The notes: a model not told the origin generated them from the letters alone. A DNA stretch of 64,000 bases from JAKVBK01 sp022447275 (GCA_047125605.1 CP138932.1:2418001-2482000); one strand, 5' to 3'. Positions 49,379 through 58,911 are shown, counted from the stretch's first letter. Program-made: numbers and translations.

Positions 49379-51307
49379 ATGGCCGACAGACCGCATACTC
49401 CGCTTCTGGATCGGATCAACGTGCCCGCCGATATGAAGGGCCTGTCCGATGACCAGTTGGTGCAGCTTGCCGATGAGCTGCGCGCCGAGACGATCTCGGC
49501 CGTCAGCGAGACGGGTGGCCACCTCGGCGCCGGGCTCGGCGTTGTGGAGCTGACGGTCGCCCTGCATGCGGTGTTTGACACACCGCGCGACCGGCTGATC
49601 TGGGATGTCAGCCACCAGTGCTACCCACACAAGATCCTGACTGGTCGGCGCGATCGGATTCGCACCCTGCGCCAGCAGGACGGGCTGAGCGGTTTCACCA
49701 AACGCTCTGAAAGCCCCTATGATCCGTTCGGGGCCGCACACAGCTCCACCTCGATCTCAGCGGCGCTTGGCTTCGCCGCCGCCCGTGATCTGGGCGGACA
49801 GCCTGACGTGGCACTTGGCGATGCGATCGCGGTGATTGGCGATGGCGCAATCAGCGCGGGCATGGCCTATGAGGCCCTCAACAATGCAGGCCATGACAAG
49901 CGCCGCTTGTTTGTGATCCTCAATGATAACGAGATGTCGATTGCGCCACCCGTGGGCGCCATGTCGTCTTACCTGTCGCGGCTCTATGCCGGAGCGCCCT
50001 TCCAGGAATTCAAAGCCGCTGCGAAAAGCGCAATCTCCCTTTTGCCGGAGCCCTTCCAGGAAGGCGCGCGGCGGGCCAAGGAGATGGTCAAGGGCATGAC
50101 AGTCGGGGGCACCCTCTTCGAGGAGCTTGGCTTTAGCTATGTCGGCCCCATCGACGGCCATGACATGGAGCAGCTCCTGGCCGTTCTGCGCACGGTGCAT
50201 GACCGCGCCGACGGCCCCGTTCTGATCCACGCGATTACCCAGAAGGGCAAGGGATATGGTCCGGCGGAACGCGCTCGTGACAAGGGGCATGGCGTATCGC
50301 GCTTCGATGTGATCACCGGCGAGCAGGCCAAGGCTCCGTCGAATGCGCCCAGCTACACCAAGGTGTTTGCAAAAGGGCTGTTGGCAGAGGCCGCCGCAGA
50401 CAAGCGCATCGTTGCCGTGACCGCCGCCATGCCGGATGGCACGGGCCTGAAGGAATTTGGCGCCGTGCATCCCGATCGCACTTTCGATGTGGGCATCGCC
50501 GAACAACACGCAGTGACCTTTTGCGCAGGGCTTGCAGCAGGCGGCATGCGCCCTTTTTGCGCGATCTACTCCACCTTCCTGCAAAGGGGCTATGACCAAG
50601 TCGTGCATGACGTTGCCCTGCAAAGGCTTCCGGTCCGCTTTGCCATCGACCGCGCCGGGCTTGTGGGTGCGGATGGTGCAACCCATGCAGGCGCTTTTGA
50701 CGTCGCCTTTCTGGCCAACCTGCCGGGCATGGTTGTGATGGCTGCGGCGGATGAGGCGGAACTGATGCACATGGTGGCCACTGCCGCCGCCTATGACGCG
50801 GGCCCCTGTGCCTTCCGCTATCCCCGCGGCGAGGGGGTTGGTATCGATCTGCCAGAGCGCGGCACACCGCTTGAGATTGGCAAGGGCCGCATCATCCGCG
50901 AGGGCAAGGGCGTTGCGCTTGTGTCATTTGGCACCCGCCTGCAGGAAGTGGAAGCCGCAGCCGATGCGCTGGCAGCGCGTGGGATCACCCCCACCATCGC
51001 CGATGCCCGCTTTGCAAAGCCGCTGGATGCGGATCTGATCCTTGATCTGGCCGCCCGCCATGAGGCACTGATCACCATCGAGGAAGGCGCTGTTGGCGGC
51101 TTTGGCAGCCATGTCGCCCATCTCTTGGCGGAAGCCGCCGTGTTCGACACCGGCCTCAAGTACCGATCCATGGTCTTGCCCGACACATTTATCGATCAGG
51201 CCAGTCCGCGTGCGATGTACGATATCGCCGCGATGAATGCGGAGCATATCGAGGCGAAAGTCTTGTCTGTGCTGGGCCTGTCGGGCTTGAAATCCGTCGG
51301 TGCCTGA
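49379..51307 (+). CDS. dxs: 1-deoxy-D-xylulose-5-phosphate synthase Dxs
   Basis: A 642-residue thiamine-pyrophosphate enzyme of the non-mevalonate isoprenoid pathway, joining pyruvate and glyceraldehyde 3-phosphate. The TPP-binding motif is IGDGAISAGMAYEALNNAG, the N-terminal catalytic His is in HQCYPHKILTGRRD, and the catalytic Glu is in GIAEQHAVTFCAGLA. The C-terminal transketolase domain ends with GFGSHVAHLL. With ispA upstream it supplies FPP for quinones and carrier lipid. A hairpin lies at 51329-51353. Confidence 0.97.
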   Translation: MADRPHTPLLDRINVPADMKGLSDDQLVQLADELRAETISAVSETGGHLGAGLGVVELTVALHAVFDTPRDRLIWDVSHQCYPHKILTGRRDRIRTLRQQDGLSGFTKRSESPYDPFGAAHSSTSISAALGFAAARDLGGQPDVALGDAIAVIGDGAISAGMAYEALNNAGHDKRRLFVILNDNEMSIAPPVGAMSSYLSRLYAGAPFQEFKAAAKSAISLLPEPFQEGARRAKEMVKGMTVGGTLFEELGFSYVGPIDGHDMEQLLAVLRTVHDRADGPVLIHAITQKGKGYGPAERARDKGHGVSRFDVITGEQAKAPSNAPSYTKVFAKGLLAEAAADKRIVAVTAAMPDGTGLKEFGAVHPDRTFDVGIAEQHAVTFCAGLAAGGMRPFCAIYSTFLQRGYDQVVHDVALQRLPVRFAIDRAGLVGADGATHAGAFDVAFLANLPGMVVMAAADEAELMHMVATAAAYDAGPCAFRYPRGEGVGIDLPERGTPLEIGKGRIIREGKGVALVSFGTRLQEVEAAADALAARGITPTIADARFAKPLDADLILDLAARHEALITIEEGAVGGFGSHVAHLLAEAAVFDTGLKYRSMVLPDTFIDQASPRAMYDIAAMNAEHIEAKVLSVLGLSGLKSVGA

Positions 51308-51328
51308 GGCGCTGCGCCCCGCCTCTGT

Positions 51329-51353
51329 CTGAGTGCGTCACAGATGCACTCAG
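51329..51353. terminator. Hairpin between convergent dxs and exoD genes
   Basis: Bases 51329-51336 (ctgagtgc) pair perfectly with 51346-51353 (gcactcag) around a nine-base loop. No T-run follows on either strand, so terminator activity is uncertain. Its 3' arm overlaps the end of the exoD gene. Confidence 0.5.
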
Positions 51354-51934
51354 CCCCCCACGAGAGAGAACAGCAGGGCGCCAAACGCCCCGATCATGGC
51401 AAAGCCTGCCAGCACATAGAGCCCATCACGCAAAATCAGGCCCAGTGCCATGAGCGTGATGGCAAGGCAGGCGAGAGACGTTGTCATGGGAAGCAGTTCC
51501 AGAAGCGGTATGATCAGGCTCAGTGCAAGAGACGCGAGCCAGACCAGCAAGGTGGCCGGCGGTGACACCAAGACCCGCAGTCGCTGCTTTTGGTGACGTT
51601 CCACCCAAGCCACGGGGCTTTCCAGCCAGCCCAGCGCCTTGAGAAAGCGGGCGCTGCTGATCCGGCGTTCGCGCAGAAAGCCGGGCACCCATAAATAGCG
51701 GCGCCGCAGCAGGGCCTGCACAATGATGAGACACATCACGATGGCCGTGATGGTGGGCAGCCCAAAAATGGCGGACAGCGGCGAGACAAGGATCATGGCC
51801 GGAACAAGCAAGGCAATCGCGTGGGATTGCGCCCCCGTCACCACAAGGATGTCGCCCACCTGAACGGACTTGCCTTCCCCCAGTTCCCGCAGGTCGGCGA
51901 GCAAGTCATTCAAAGGCTGGTCAGTCTGCGGCAT
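51350..51934 (-). CDS. ExoD family membrane protein
   Basis: A 194-residue protein with the ExoD pattern known from exopolysaccharide synthesis in rhizobia. The N-terminal LNDLLADLRELGEGKSVQVGD is the conserved soluble part. Hydrophobic segments follow at about residues 33-52, 55-75, 130-150 and 160-190. Its exact role is unknown; ExoD in Sinorhizobium is linked to alkaline tolerance and polysaccharide production. It stands alone and converges with dxs. Confidence 0.82.
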   Translation of the reverse strand: MPQTDQPLNDLLADLRELGEGKSVQVGDILVVTGAQSHAIALLVPAMILVSPLSAIFGLPTITAIVMCLIIVQALLRRRYLWVPGFLRERRISSARFLKALGWLESPVAWVERHQKQRLRVLVSPPATLLVWLASLALSLIIPLLELLPMTTSLACLAITLMALGLILRDGLYVLAGFAMIGAFGALLFSLVGG

Positions 51935-52005
51935 AAAAAAACGCGGGCCTCTATCGTTGTCAGGGTGGCCAAACCCTAAAGCATGCGAGCAGCTAGCCTT
52001 CAGTC

Positions 52006-52689
52006 ATGGACATTTGCAACCGTTTGGAAAATGTTGGGCCCATGACATCGAAATCACCTGCCGTCCTTTTGTTCCGCCTCATCGTGTTTGCACTGGCCCT
52101 GTACTACACGGGCTGGGCCTTGCTTATGTCGGACTGGGGCAACCCGGGCGGCCCTCTGCGGTATCTCACGAATTGGGCGCTGTTTTTGTCGTTCTTTTCG
52201 GCGGGGGCCATGCTGGCCCTGTCGCTGGGCCGCGTTGCAGACAGCCCACGCTGGCGGGTGCTTGCAAGTGTGGCAGCGGTGGCAAATGCGGTGGTCGTGA
52301 TCCAGTACTGGCGGCTCTATTTCGATGATCCGGCCAATGTGAATTCGGGCGCGCCGATCGAGGCTTGGCTGGAATATTACCTGCACCTTCTGGGCCCCAT
52401 CTTGCAGTGGATTGACGCGCTTTTTCTGCTGGGCGCCTTCCGTCATCACTTGAAATCGCTGTTTTTCATGGTGTTGCTGGTGCTGTGCTATGCGCTGTGG
52501 GTCGAATTGTTCGTGGGCCCCATGAACGATGCTCCGCAAGGCAGTGTCACCAGCGGTCTGCCCTATCCGTTCCTCAACAATATGGAACTGAACGCGCGCC
52601 TGATCTTCTATGGGATCAATGCGGCGGTGATCGTGGCACTTTATGGGGCCTTTGTACTTATTGCGCGCTTTCTGCCTGCTCGCGCTTGA
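52006..52689 (+). CDS. AIG1/ADTRP (FAR-17a)-like membrane protein
   Basis: A 227-residue protein with about six membrane segments. GGPLRYLTNWALFLS (Thr55) and EYYLHLLGPILQWIDALF (His127) match the regions holding the nucleophile Thr and the His of human AIG1/ADTRP, which hydrolyse fatty acid esters of hydroxy fatty acids. Near the C-terminus YPFLNN and ARLIFYG also align in my reading. The function in bacteria is unproven. The start is 52006 or the ATG at 52042. The last 32 bp overlap the convergent epimerase-like gene. Confidence 0.65.
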   Translation: MDICNRLENVGPMTSKSPAVLLFRLIVFALALYYTGWALLMSDWGNPGGPLRYLTNWALFLSFFSAGAMLALSLGRVADSPRWRVLASVAAVANAVVVIQYWRLYFDDPANVNSGAPIEAWLEYYLHLLGPILQWIDALFLLGAFRHHLKSLFFMVLLVLCYALWVELFVGPMNDAPQGSVTSGLPYPFLNNMELNARLIFYGINAAVIVALYGAFVLIARFLPARA

Positions 52690-53515
52690 GCAGGTCGCGC
52701 AGCCCAACCTTATAATCCGGATAGAGCAGGCGCACCCCAAGCTCTGACTTGATGCGCGTGTTTCTCACCCGGCGGTTCGCCGCGTAGAAGCTACGGGCCA
52801 TGGGCGACATCTCTGCTGTCTCGAAAGGTTCTTCAGGGGGCAGCGGCAGTCCCAGTAGCTGCGCAGCATATCCGATCACATCTTGCGGAGGGGCAGGCAT
52901 ATCGTCAGAACAGTTGTAGATTTGGCCCGGGTTTGGCCGTGCCATGGAGGCCGCCACAATCTGGGCAATATCATCAGCATGGATGCGGCCAAAAACCTGA
53001 TCTGGCTTGATAATGCGCCGCGCCTGACCAGACCGGACCTTTGAAAACGGACCGCGCCCAGGGCCGTAAATCCCTGCAAGACGGAAGATGTGGCCCCCCA
53101 ATGCGCGCCAGTCCTGCTCGGCGGCCAGACGCCACTGTCCTCGAGTGCTTTCGGGTTTCGTCGCACTGTCTTCATCGACCCAGTCCCCGCCGCGATCCCC
53201 GTAAACACCCGTGGTTGACAGATAGCCAATCCAAGACAGGTTCGGTGCCGCCTCAATTGCCGAGGCCAAAAGAGGCAGAAAAGGATCGCCCTCAGCGCTT
53301 GGACCTGCCGACGACAGGAGATGGGTAGCCTGATGCACAGCCCCTGCAATATCATCCTTACCGACGATCAGCGGAGTGACACCCTGCGCGCGCAAGAGTT
53401 CCGCCCGCTCTGGCTTGCGTGTTGTGCCAAGAACATTCCAGCCCATTGGCAACACACGCGCGGCTAGGGCCGCCGCGGAATACCCGTGTCCAAGAGAAAG
53501 CAGAGTTTGTTTCAT
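52658..53515 (-). CDS. NAD(P)-dependent epimerase/dehydratase (YeeZ-like)
   Basis: A 285-residue extended short-chain dehydrogenase-like protein. The N-terminus LLSLGHGYSAAALAARVL is a Gly-rich nucleotide-binding turn. LSTTGVYGDRGGDWVDEDS and IFRLAGIYGPGRGPF match the YeeZ/SDR group, and DIAQIVAASM aligns with later family motifs. The usual YxxxK is not seen. Substrate is unknown. It converges with and overlaps the AIG1-like gene by 32 bp. Confidence 0.82.
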   Translation of the reverse strand: MKQTLLSLGHGYSAAALAARVLPMGWNVLGTTRKPERAELLRAQGVTPLIVGKDDIAGAVHQATHLLSSAGPSAEGDPFLPLLASAIEAAPNLSWIGYLSTTGVYGDRGGDWVDEDSATKPESTRGQWRLAAEQDWRALGGHIFRLAGIYGPGRGPFSKVRSGQARRIIKPDQVFGRIHADDIAQIVAASMARPNPGQIYNCSDDMPAPPQDVIGYAAQLLGLPLPPEEPFETAEMSPMARSFYAANRRVRNTRIKSELGVRLLYPDYKVGLRDLLKREQAESAQ

Positions 53516-53590
53516 GGGGGCCTTTGGTCCCTTTCAGAGGTCCACGCCAAAAGGCGCCTCAGCATGTGGTTAGGGCGCAGACGGAGTGGC

Positions 53591-54361
53591 TCAGGTGGCG
53601 TAATCGCTCCCCTCGGAATCGAGGATCGCCTTCAATTCCCCAAGGTGATCCCCCGCCGTATCGGGGTAGGCATCCAGTTCAGAGGCTGTTTTCTCGGCAA
53701 TCTCATCGGAGAGCACGCGCAAGGGCTGACCCGTGGACAGGGCCCGAATGTATGTCTCGACTGCGCGCTCGAAATAATACATGCGGTCAAAGGTTTCCGC
53801 AGCATTCTCCCCAATCACCAGGACCCCGTGATTGCCCATCACCATGACTTTCTTTACCGGGTCTTCAAACATCTGGGCACAGCGTTCGCCTTCTTCTTCC
53901 AGAGCAAGGCCGCCGTAATGCTCATCAATGATGACCCGATTGAAGAACATGGCAGAGTTCTGGTCGACAGGCAGCAGACGGCTATCCGCAAGGCTGGCGA
54001 GAACAGTCGCGAAAGTTGAATGCACATGCATGGCACAGCGAGCATGTGGGACACGGCGATGGATAGAGCCATGCAGCCCCCAGGCGGTCGGGTCAGGCGC
54101 ATCTGGACGCTCGAGCGTTGTCGGATCATTTGCGTCGATCTCCAGCAGGTCAGAAGCGCGCACACGCGAAAAGTGCTTTTTGTTAGGATTGATCAGAAAG
54201 CGCGTGCCATCTTCGCTTACCGCTTGGGAAAAGTGATTGGCTACACCTTCATGCATTTTCAGACGCGCCGTCCACCTGAACGCGGCCGCCATATCCACGC
54301 GGTCCTGCCAATGTGAAATGTTCGGGATCGGTGCATCGGCTCCGCTGTTGCGAATCGTCAT
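53591..54361 (-). CDS. Class II aldolase/adducin family protein
   Basis: A 256-residue protein of the zinc-dependent class II aldolase fold (fuculose/ribulose-phosphate type). Zinc His residues are in MHVHSTFATVLASL, and HFSRVRASDLLEIDAN and NHGVLVIGENAAETFDRMYY are also conserved. The catalytic Glu position shows DEHYGGLALEEEGERC in the loop region. The substrate is unknown; sugar-phosphate or methylthioribulose relatives exist. The start at 54361 matches the family; the 54445 ATG adds 28 basic residues. Confidence 0.85.
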   Translation of the reverse strand: MTIRNSGADAPIPNISHWQDRVDMAAAFRWTARLKMHEGVANHFSQAVSEDGTRFLINPNKKHFSRVRASDLLEIDANDPTTLERPDAPDPTAWGLHGSIHRRVPHARCAMHVHSTFATVLASLADSRLLPVDQNSAMFFNRVIIDEHYGGLALEEEGERCAQMFEDPVKKVMVMGNHGVLVIGENAAETFDRMYYFERAVETYIRALSTGQPLRVLSDEIAEKTASELDAYPDTAGDHLGELKAILDSEGSDYAT

Positions 54362-55173
54362 GGGCGTTCTCCTAGTTGATTTTGAGGGTGCTAGGCCTTG
54401 CGTCCGCTGTCGAGAGCGATCAGCACTGCACGGATAGGTGAGCAATCAGGCGGCAAGCGACTGTAGCCGGATGCCCGCTCTAGCAAACCCCTTAAGCTTC
54501 CGGACTATTGCACCATTATACGTACGGGTCGGGATCATCGCGTGGCCAGGCATCAGCATCACATGATTTCCGTCCGGGTGTCGGCGACCGGGCTCCCTGC
54601 GACAAACCTATCTTGAGGTCTTCTGTCGTAGCCCTTGGGTTTGCTCGGAAAATTTTTAAGGAGAGTCCACGGGCATACTATCTCCAGCCTAACACCCCTG
54701 AGGGAAATGCCATACAATACCTTCAGACAGGGAGGCAAAAGCTTGAACTGATGGAGCGACAGGTCCCAAGCCGTGCTACTGCTAGACCACAGAATCCAAA
54801 TCTGAGTATGTTCTGCTCGCCCGCATTGAGTAGAAGGCAAGAGTTAAAAGCTCACCACGCCTGCGATAATCCAAAGGCATCTTGTCGTGATTGCCTATCT
54901 AGCAAGTCACACGCCGCGCCGCACTTTTTGAAGGCATCCGGATAGGCGTAAATACCTCTGACCTATCGGCATAGTTCTTAGCGATGCAGGTGTCTCGCTG
55001 TCGCCCACCTGCATTCGCGAGTATCACGAGCAGCGCCAGCTAAACTTGTTACAAAATAACTTGCTTTTGGTTTAGAATCGGTTACCTATCCGAACGTATA
55101 GCTCAATGTTTTTTTAACAGTTTCGAGACTTGAGCGGTTTTTAGCTGACGTAAGATACAGTGGTAACGTACGT
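54362..55173. other. AT-richer gap at the border of the polysaccharide locus
   Basis: About 810 bp carry no recognisable gene. A 145-codon frame at 54508-54945 lacks a ribosome site and family match. No transposase or inverted-repeat ends could be identified. Base composition changes here from GC-rich to visibly AT-richer. The promoter of the sugar transferase at 55174 should lie within its last 200 bp. Confidence 0.6.
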
Positions 55174-55857
55174 ATGAAAAATTTCTCTATAGAATACAAT
55201 GACATTGGATACTCGCCAGCAATCCGCTCAGAACCTAGCGCAAACTCTTTTTACGCGCACGCAGGAAAGAGGGTGGTGGATTTAGTACTGTCTGTATTGC
55301 TGCTGCCACTTGTCGCTCCCATCGTGGTTTTACTATGGGCCACAGTAAAAATGGATGGAGGTCCGGGCTTTTACTCCCAAAAACGCGTGGGCAAAAATGG
55401 CAAGCCATTTAAATGCTGGAAGCTGCGGACCATGGTCCCAAATGCAGATGCAGTTTTACAAAGCATCCTTGAAAAAGACGCAGACATGGCAGCTGAGTGG
55501 AGCAGGGATCAAAAACTGACTTTTGATCCACGCATTACCCGCATTGGTGGTATTCTCCGGTCGACTAGCTTAGATGAGTTGCCACAGCTTTGGAATGTAA
55601 TTCGTGGTGAAATGAGCCTGGTTGGTCCGCGCCCGGTTACATCCCAAGAAATAGCTCGCTACGGCGAGGCTGCCGCAACTGTCCTGTCCGTGCGACCAGG
55701 GGTTTCTGGTCCTTGGCAAGTTAGTGGGCGCAATTTGATCAGCTATGATCAACGGGTAGCCATGGACCACGAATATGCTTCTAAATTGACTTTTGGGTCT
55801 GACCTGAAAATCCTTTGTCTGACAGTTGCCGTCGTGTTCAAGCGCACAGGCCGGTAG
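55174..55857 (+). CDS. Undecaprenyl-phosphate sugar phosphotransferase (ExoY/WcaJ-like)
   Basis: A 227-residue inner-membrane priming enzyme that transfers a sugar-1-phosphate to undecaprenyl phosphate, starting a polysaccharide repeat unit. One hydrophobic helix is at about residues 33-58 (VVDLVLSVLLLPLVAPIVVL). The catalytic regions are KRVGKNGKPFKCWKLRTM, STSLDELPQLWNVIRGEMSL, VGPRPV and SVRPGVSGPWQVSGR. The length matches the short ExoY group (about 226), without the long N-terminus of WcaJ. The sugar (galactose or glucose) cannot be told. It opens the AT-rich polysaccharide region. Confidence 0.93.
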   Translation: MKNFSIEYNDIGYSPAIRSEPSANSFYAHAGKRVVDLVLSVLLLPLVAPIVVLLWATVKMDGGPGFYSQKRVGKNGKPFKCWKLRTMVPNADAVLQSILEKDADMAAEWSRDQKLTFDPRITRIGGILRSTSLDELPQLWNVIRGEMSLVGPRPVTSQEIARYGEAAATVLSVRPGVSGPWQVSGRNLISYDQRVAMDHEYASKLTFGSDLKILCLTVAVVFKRTGR

Positions 55858-56217
55858 GCTTCAAAACAATCATTATTGACTTTATCTGGCCGCATTGGGC
55901 TTAAAACTCTTCAGTTGTTTGTTTTGCTATTAGTGCTCGACAAATAGAATGCCATTACGGGTACAGTTAAAGTGTCTATATCAAGCGGCTCGCTGACAAA
56001 CGGCCGTGAGGTACACCAGATTTTGATTAGAAGCGTCACAGAAAACGGTGGTGAACTACCTCAATTGTAATCCCTAGGTTGCCCTTCATTATGGCGGTGC
56101 ACTCAACAACTTGTATGCTAGAGTGCTGTTCATCTTCACTTGCATTAGAACTCTTCCTTGCAAAGATTGAGATGGCTTTTCGACCGCTGCGCTAGCGGGC
56201 AGGTTACGGACCCGACC
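55858..56217. other. AT-rich gap upstream of lacI-like gene
   Basis: The 360 bp contain no convincing gene on either strand. TTGACT at 55876-55881 is a -35-like hexamer, but no good -10 lies at the right distance. It probably holds regulatory sequence of the sugar-transferase terminator and the LacI-type regulator. Confidence 0.5.
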
Positions 56218-57213
56218 ATGAACCCAACACTTAAAGATGTTGCAGAACGAGCAGGAGTATCGCGTTCTGCTGTATCGCGAACGTTCACAAAAGGCGCATC
56301 TGTTTCAAGCCGCATGCGTATCAAGGTAGAAGAAGCAGCACGCGAGCTCGGCTACAGTCCAAATGCACTTGCGTCTTCTTTGACTACCGGACGAACCCAA
56401 CTCATTGGTCTGATCGCGAACAATTTTCAGAACCCTCTATTTCTCGAGATCTTTGATCTGTTTACGAAACGCTTACAGGCTGAGGGTCTAAGGCCCCTGC
56501 TTGTTAACCTCTCTGAAGAAACGGAGCCCGCCGAGTCCGTGCGCATGATGCGCCAATATTCTGTCGACGCTGTAGTTGTAGCCTCTTCAACACTATCACC
56601 AGCGTTTGCAAAAGCGTTTCGCGATGCTGGCCTGCCTGTGGTGCACAGCTTTGGCCGAGCTACCTCCGATCCTGCGATCCATACTGTCGGGATTGATAAC
56701 GTCGAGTGTGGGCGCATGGCAGCGCGAGAATTGCTTCGCCGCGGCTACAGGCATATTGCTTTTTTGGGCGGGCCAGAAAGCGCTACATCGACTCAAGACC
56801 GGCTTATCGGCTTTCTAGAGGTAGCCAACGCCACGCCAAACACCTCCTGTAGCGTTTCTTTTGCAAGTGGGTACAGCTACCAAGCAGGCTATGACGAAAT
56901 GCTCCGAGCTGTTAATAAGGGACGCTCCGAAGCATATTTCTGCGGCGATGACGTCATAGGCATTGGCGCGCTCAGTGCTTTGCAAGACGTTGGCCTTCAA
57001 GTGCCTGACGATGTTGGCCTAGTGGGCTTGAACGATATGGAAATGGCTGGTTGGCGCAATATTGACCTAACAACCATCAAACAGCCAATCACGGAGATCG
57101 TTGAAAGTTCGGTAGACCTTATTATGTCCGTGCTGAACGATCCTGAGCGCACTCCAGAGAAACGGCTTTTCGCCTGCAGACTTGTCGAACGTGGCACTTT
57201 GAAAACTTCCTGA
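56218..57213 (+). CDS. LacI family transcriptional regulator
   Basis: A 331-residue repressor-type regulator. The helix-turn-helix is TLKDVAERAGVSRSAVSRTF and the hinge helix includes SPNALASSLTTGRTQLIGLI. The periplasmic-binding-protein-like core has FLGGPESATSTQDRLIGFLE and FCGDDVIGIGALSALQDVGL. Its ligand, probably a sugar or derivative, is unknown. It sits within the polysaccharide locus between the priming enzyme and tRNA-Arg, and could regulate it. The start at 56218 fits the family; a frame from 56158 adds 20 residues. Confidence 0.93.
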   Translation: MNPTLKDVAERAGVSRSAVSRTFTKGASVSSRMRIKVEEAARELGYSPNALASSLTTGRTQLIGLIANNFQNPLFLEIFDLFTKRLQAEGLRPLLVNLSEETEPAESVRMMRQYSVDAVVVASSTLSPAFAKAFRDAGLPVVHSFGRATSDPAIHTVGIDNVECGRMAARELLRRGYRHIAFLGGPESATSTQDRLIGFLEVANATPNTSCSVSFASGYSYQAGYDEMLRAVNKGRSEAYFCGDDVIGIGALSALQDVGLQVPDDVGLVGLNDMEMAGWRNIDLTTIKQPITEIVESSVDLIMSVLNDPERTPEKRLFACRLVERGTLKTS

Positions 57214-57292
57214 ATGCAGGGAATGCTACGGATGCTGAGTTGCCTAGTGAACTCGCTGCATTAAGCCCAATATGCGCTTTCTTCATAGCACC

Positions 57293-57369
57293 TGGCGACC
57301 CCGGCAGGATTCGAACCTGCAACCTGCCCCTTAGGAGGGGGCTGCTCTATCCAGTTGAGCCACGGGGCC
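57293..57369 (-). tRNA. tRNA-Arg (anticodon CCT)
   Basis: The minus strand reads a full 77-base cloverleaf ending in an encoded CCA. The acceptor stem GGCCCCG pairs with CGGGGTC with one G-U pair. The anticodon stem GCCCC/GGGGC encloses loop CTCCTAA, giving anticodon CCU (arginine, AGG codons). The T arm contains GGTTCGAAT. It lies between the LacI-type regulator and the WcaI-like gene. Confidence 0.95.
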
Positions 57370-57636
57370 TAGCGGCGCACTTGGTACGCCTTAAACACGC
57401 GGCTCGCAAGCTTTGATCCCAACACATATTAAATAGACATTTTTTTGATAGCGCCTCAATCCAGCGCATTTTACATTAAGGCAAAACTACGGTGCCGAGT
57501 GATAGGCTAGCTACCTCTTAGCGGCTAGATACGGTTTCTCCTAGGTTTGGTTGGTTCAACACAATACGGTTGCAGTTCTTAAATATTAAAGGCTTTGGTC
57601 TTCTGATTGACTCTGATGCAAGGTCTATCATTGCTG

Positions 57637-58911
57637 TTACGAGTTCAAATCTTCCGAAGCAGTATTATTGGCACTATCTGCTGATGGACGAACTTGGGCC
57701 TCCATCTGAGCTTTAACACGAGATAGGATTGTGTGCATGTCCCAGCGCTCAATCGCGCGATCACGGGCTGCCTTGCCTAATGAACTGCGTAACGCGGCAT
57801 CATCCAGCAAAGTGCGTACAGCGAGCGCAAAAGCTTCAGGGTCAGCCGGCGGAACAATAGTCCCGGCACCAACCACTTCTTGTCCCAGAGCAGTATCCAA
57901 TTCGGTTGTTGCTACAACGGGTCGCCCCGAGGCCAACATATTGGTCAATTTGGATGGCAAAACCAAATCTGCAGCATCAGCGATCTGCGGCAACAAATGG
58001 ACATCAGCCATGCCCAACAAATCGCTTAGCCGCTCCAGAGGCTGCAATGGAAAAAATTGGATCATAGGCAAATCTGCCGACAAGTCTCGAAGTTTTTTCC
58101 GCATCGGTCCGTCGCCACAGATTGCAATAGTCAGGTCTTTTCGGTCCTTAAGATAAGCTGCCATTTGCGGTAGGATCTCCAAACCCTGCTTATTGGCAAG
58201 ATTCCCTGAGTACAGTGCTATATATGGTGTAGTGATCCCCAACTCTTTTTTAAGTAACGACGGGGATTCGAGCGGAGTAACACTCTCAAGATTAGCCCAG
58301 TTGCGAAGCTCCACTGTTTGGTGTTCCGAGACGTTTTTTTCGTGAAGTTTAGCAATCATCGGCTGCGAAATAGAGCTAACACGACTGAATTTTCCAAGCA
58401 TCCAGCGCTCAAAGCGTTTGGCCAGACGCCCGATGCGGCTGTCCTCCTTCAAAAGTCCAGTCGCAAAAGCGGCCTCCACCTCGTAGTCCTGAATGTGGAG
58501 CCATGAGTTTGCGCCACTCAACTTGGCAGATGCGAGTACGCCCGGTGCACTAATTATTGACGGTGCGACCAGCATTATAATATCCGGCCTGAGGTGCAGC
58601 GCTTTCCAGAGAAGAACTGGGAAGCTCGTTGTAGCAAAGCTGATGTAGTGTAAGATTCTGCGAGCGCCGCTCGGCCTCGATGGAACATAGATTGGACAAT
58701 GCACAACGCGTACTCCCGTCTCGGTGCAGCGCTTTTTCCAGGTGAGAGACCGCCAACCTGGAAAAGTGCGCCAAGCCGGATAATAGGGACGTGCTGTCAC
58801 GACATGTGTTTCAACGCCGTTTGTTGCCATGTAGTCGGCCATGCCCGTGGTGTAGACACCTGTAGAAATAATTTCAGGTTCATAATTGATACCAACAACC
58901 ATCAGTTTCAT
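57637..58911 (-). CDS. GT4 glycosyltransferase, WcaI-like (predicted fucosyltransferase)
   Basis: A 424-residue GT-B fold glycosyltransferase. The N-terminus LMVVGINYEPEIISTGVYTT, with VVTARPYYPAWRTFPGW close by, resembles E. coli WcaI of colanic acid synthesis. The C-terminal GT4 donor region has YIALYSGNLANKQGLEILPQ and DAADLVLPSKLTNMLASGRP with the conserved Glu/Ser-x-Lys-type residues. Adjacent gmd and fcl make GDP-L-fucose, so fucosyl transfer is a reasonable inference. The start at 58911 matches the family; the 58989 ATG adds 26 residues. Confidence 0.85.
   Translation of the reverse strand: MKLMVVGINYEPEIISTGVYTTGMADYMATNGVETHVVTARPYYPAWRTFPGWRSLTWKKRCTETGVRVVHCPIYVPSRPSGARRILHYISFATTSFPVLLWKALHLRPDIIMLVAPSIISAPGVLASAKLSGANSWLHIQDYEVEAAFATGLLKEDSRIGRLAKRFERWMLGKFSRVSSISQPMIAKLHEKNVSEHQTVELRNWANLESVTPLESPSLLKKELGITTPYIALYSGNLANKQGLEILPQMAAYLKDRKDLTIAICGDGPMRKKLRDLSADLPMIQFFPLQPLERLSDLLGMADVHLLPQIADAADLVLPSKLTNMLASGRPVVATTELDTALGQEVVGAGTIVPPADPEAFALAVRTLLDDAALRSSLGKAARDRAIERWDMHTILSRVKAQMEAQVRPSADSANNTASEDLNS

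Noticed and set aside
54508..54945. 145-codon frame in the gap before the sugar transferase
   Set aside because: No ribosome site, no recognised family and Cys/Arg/Ser-rich composition; could be remnant DNA but not a supported gene.
57293..57369. tRNA-Arg as the attachment site of an integrated island
   Set aside because: No integrase, no second copy of the tRNA 3' end in the window.
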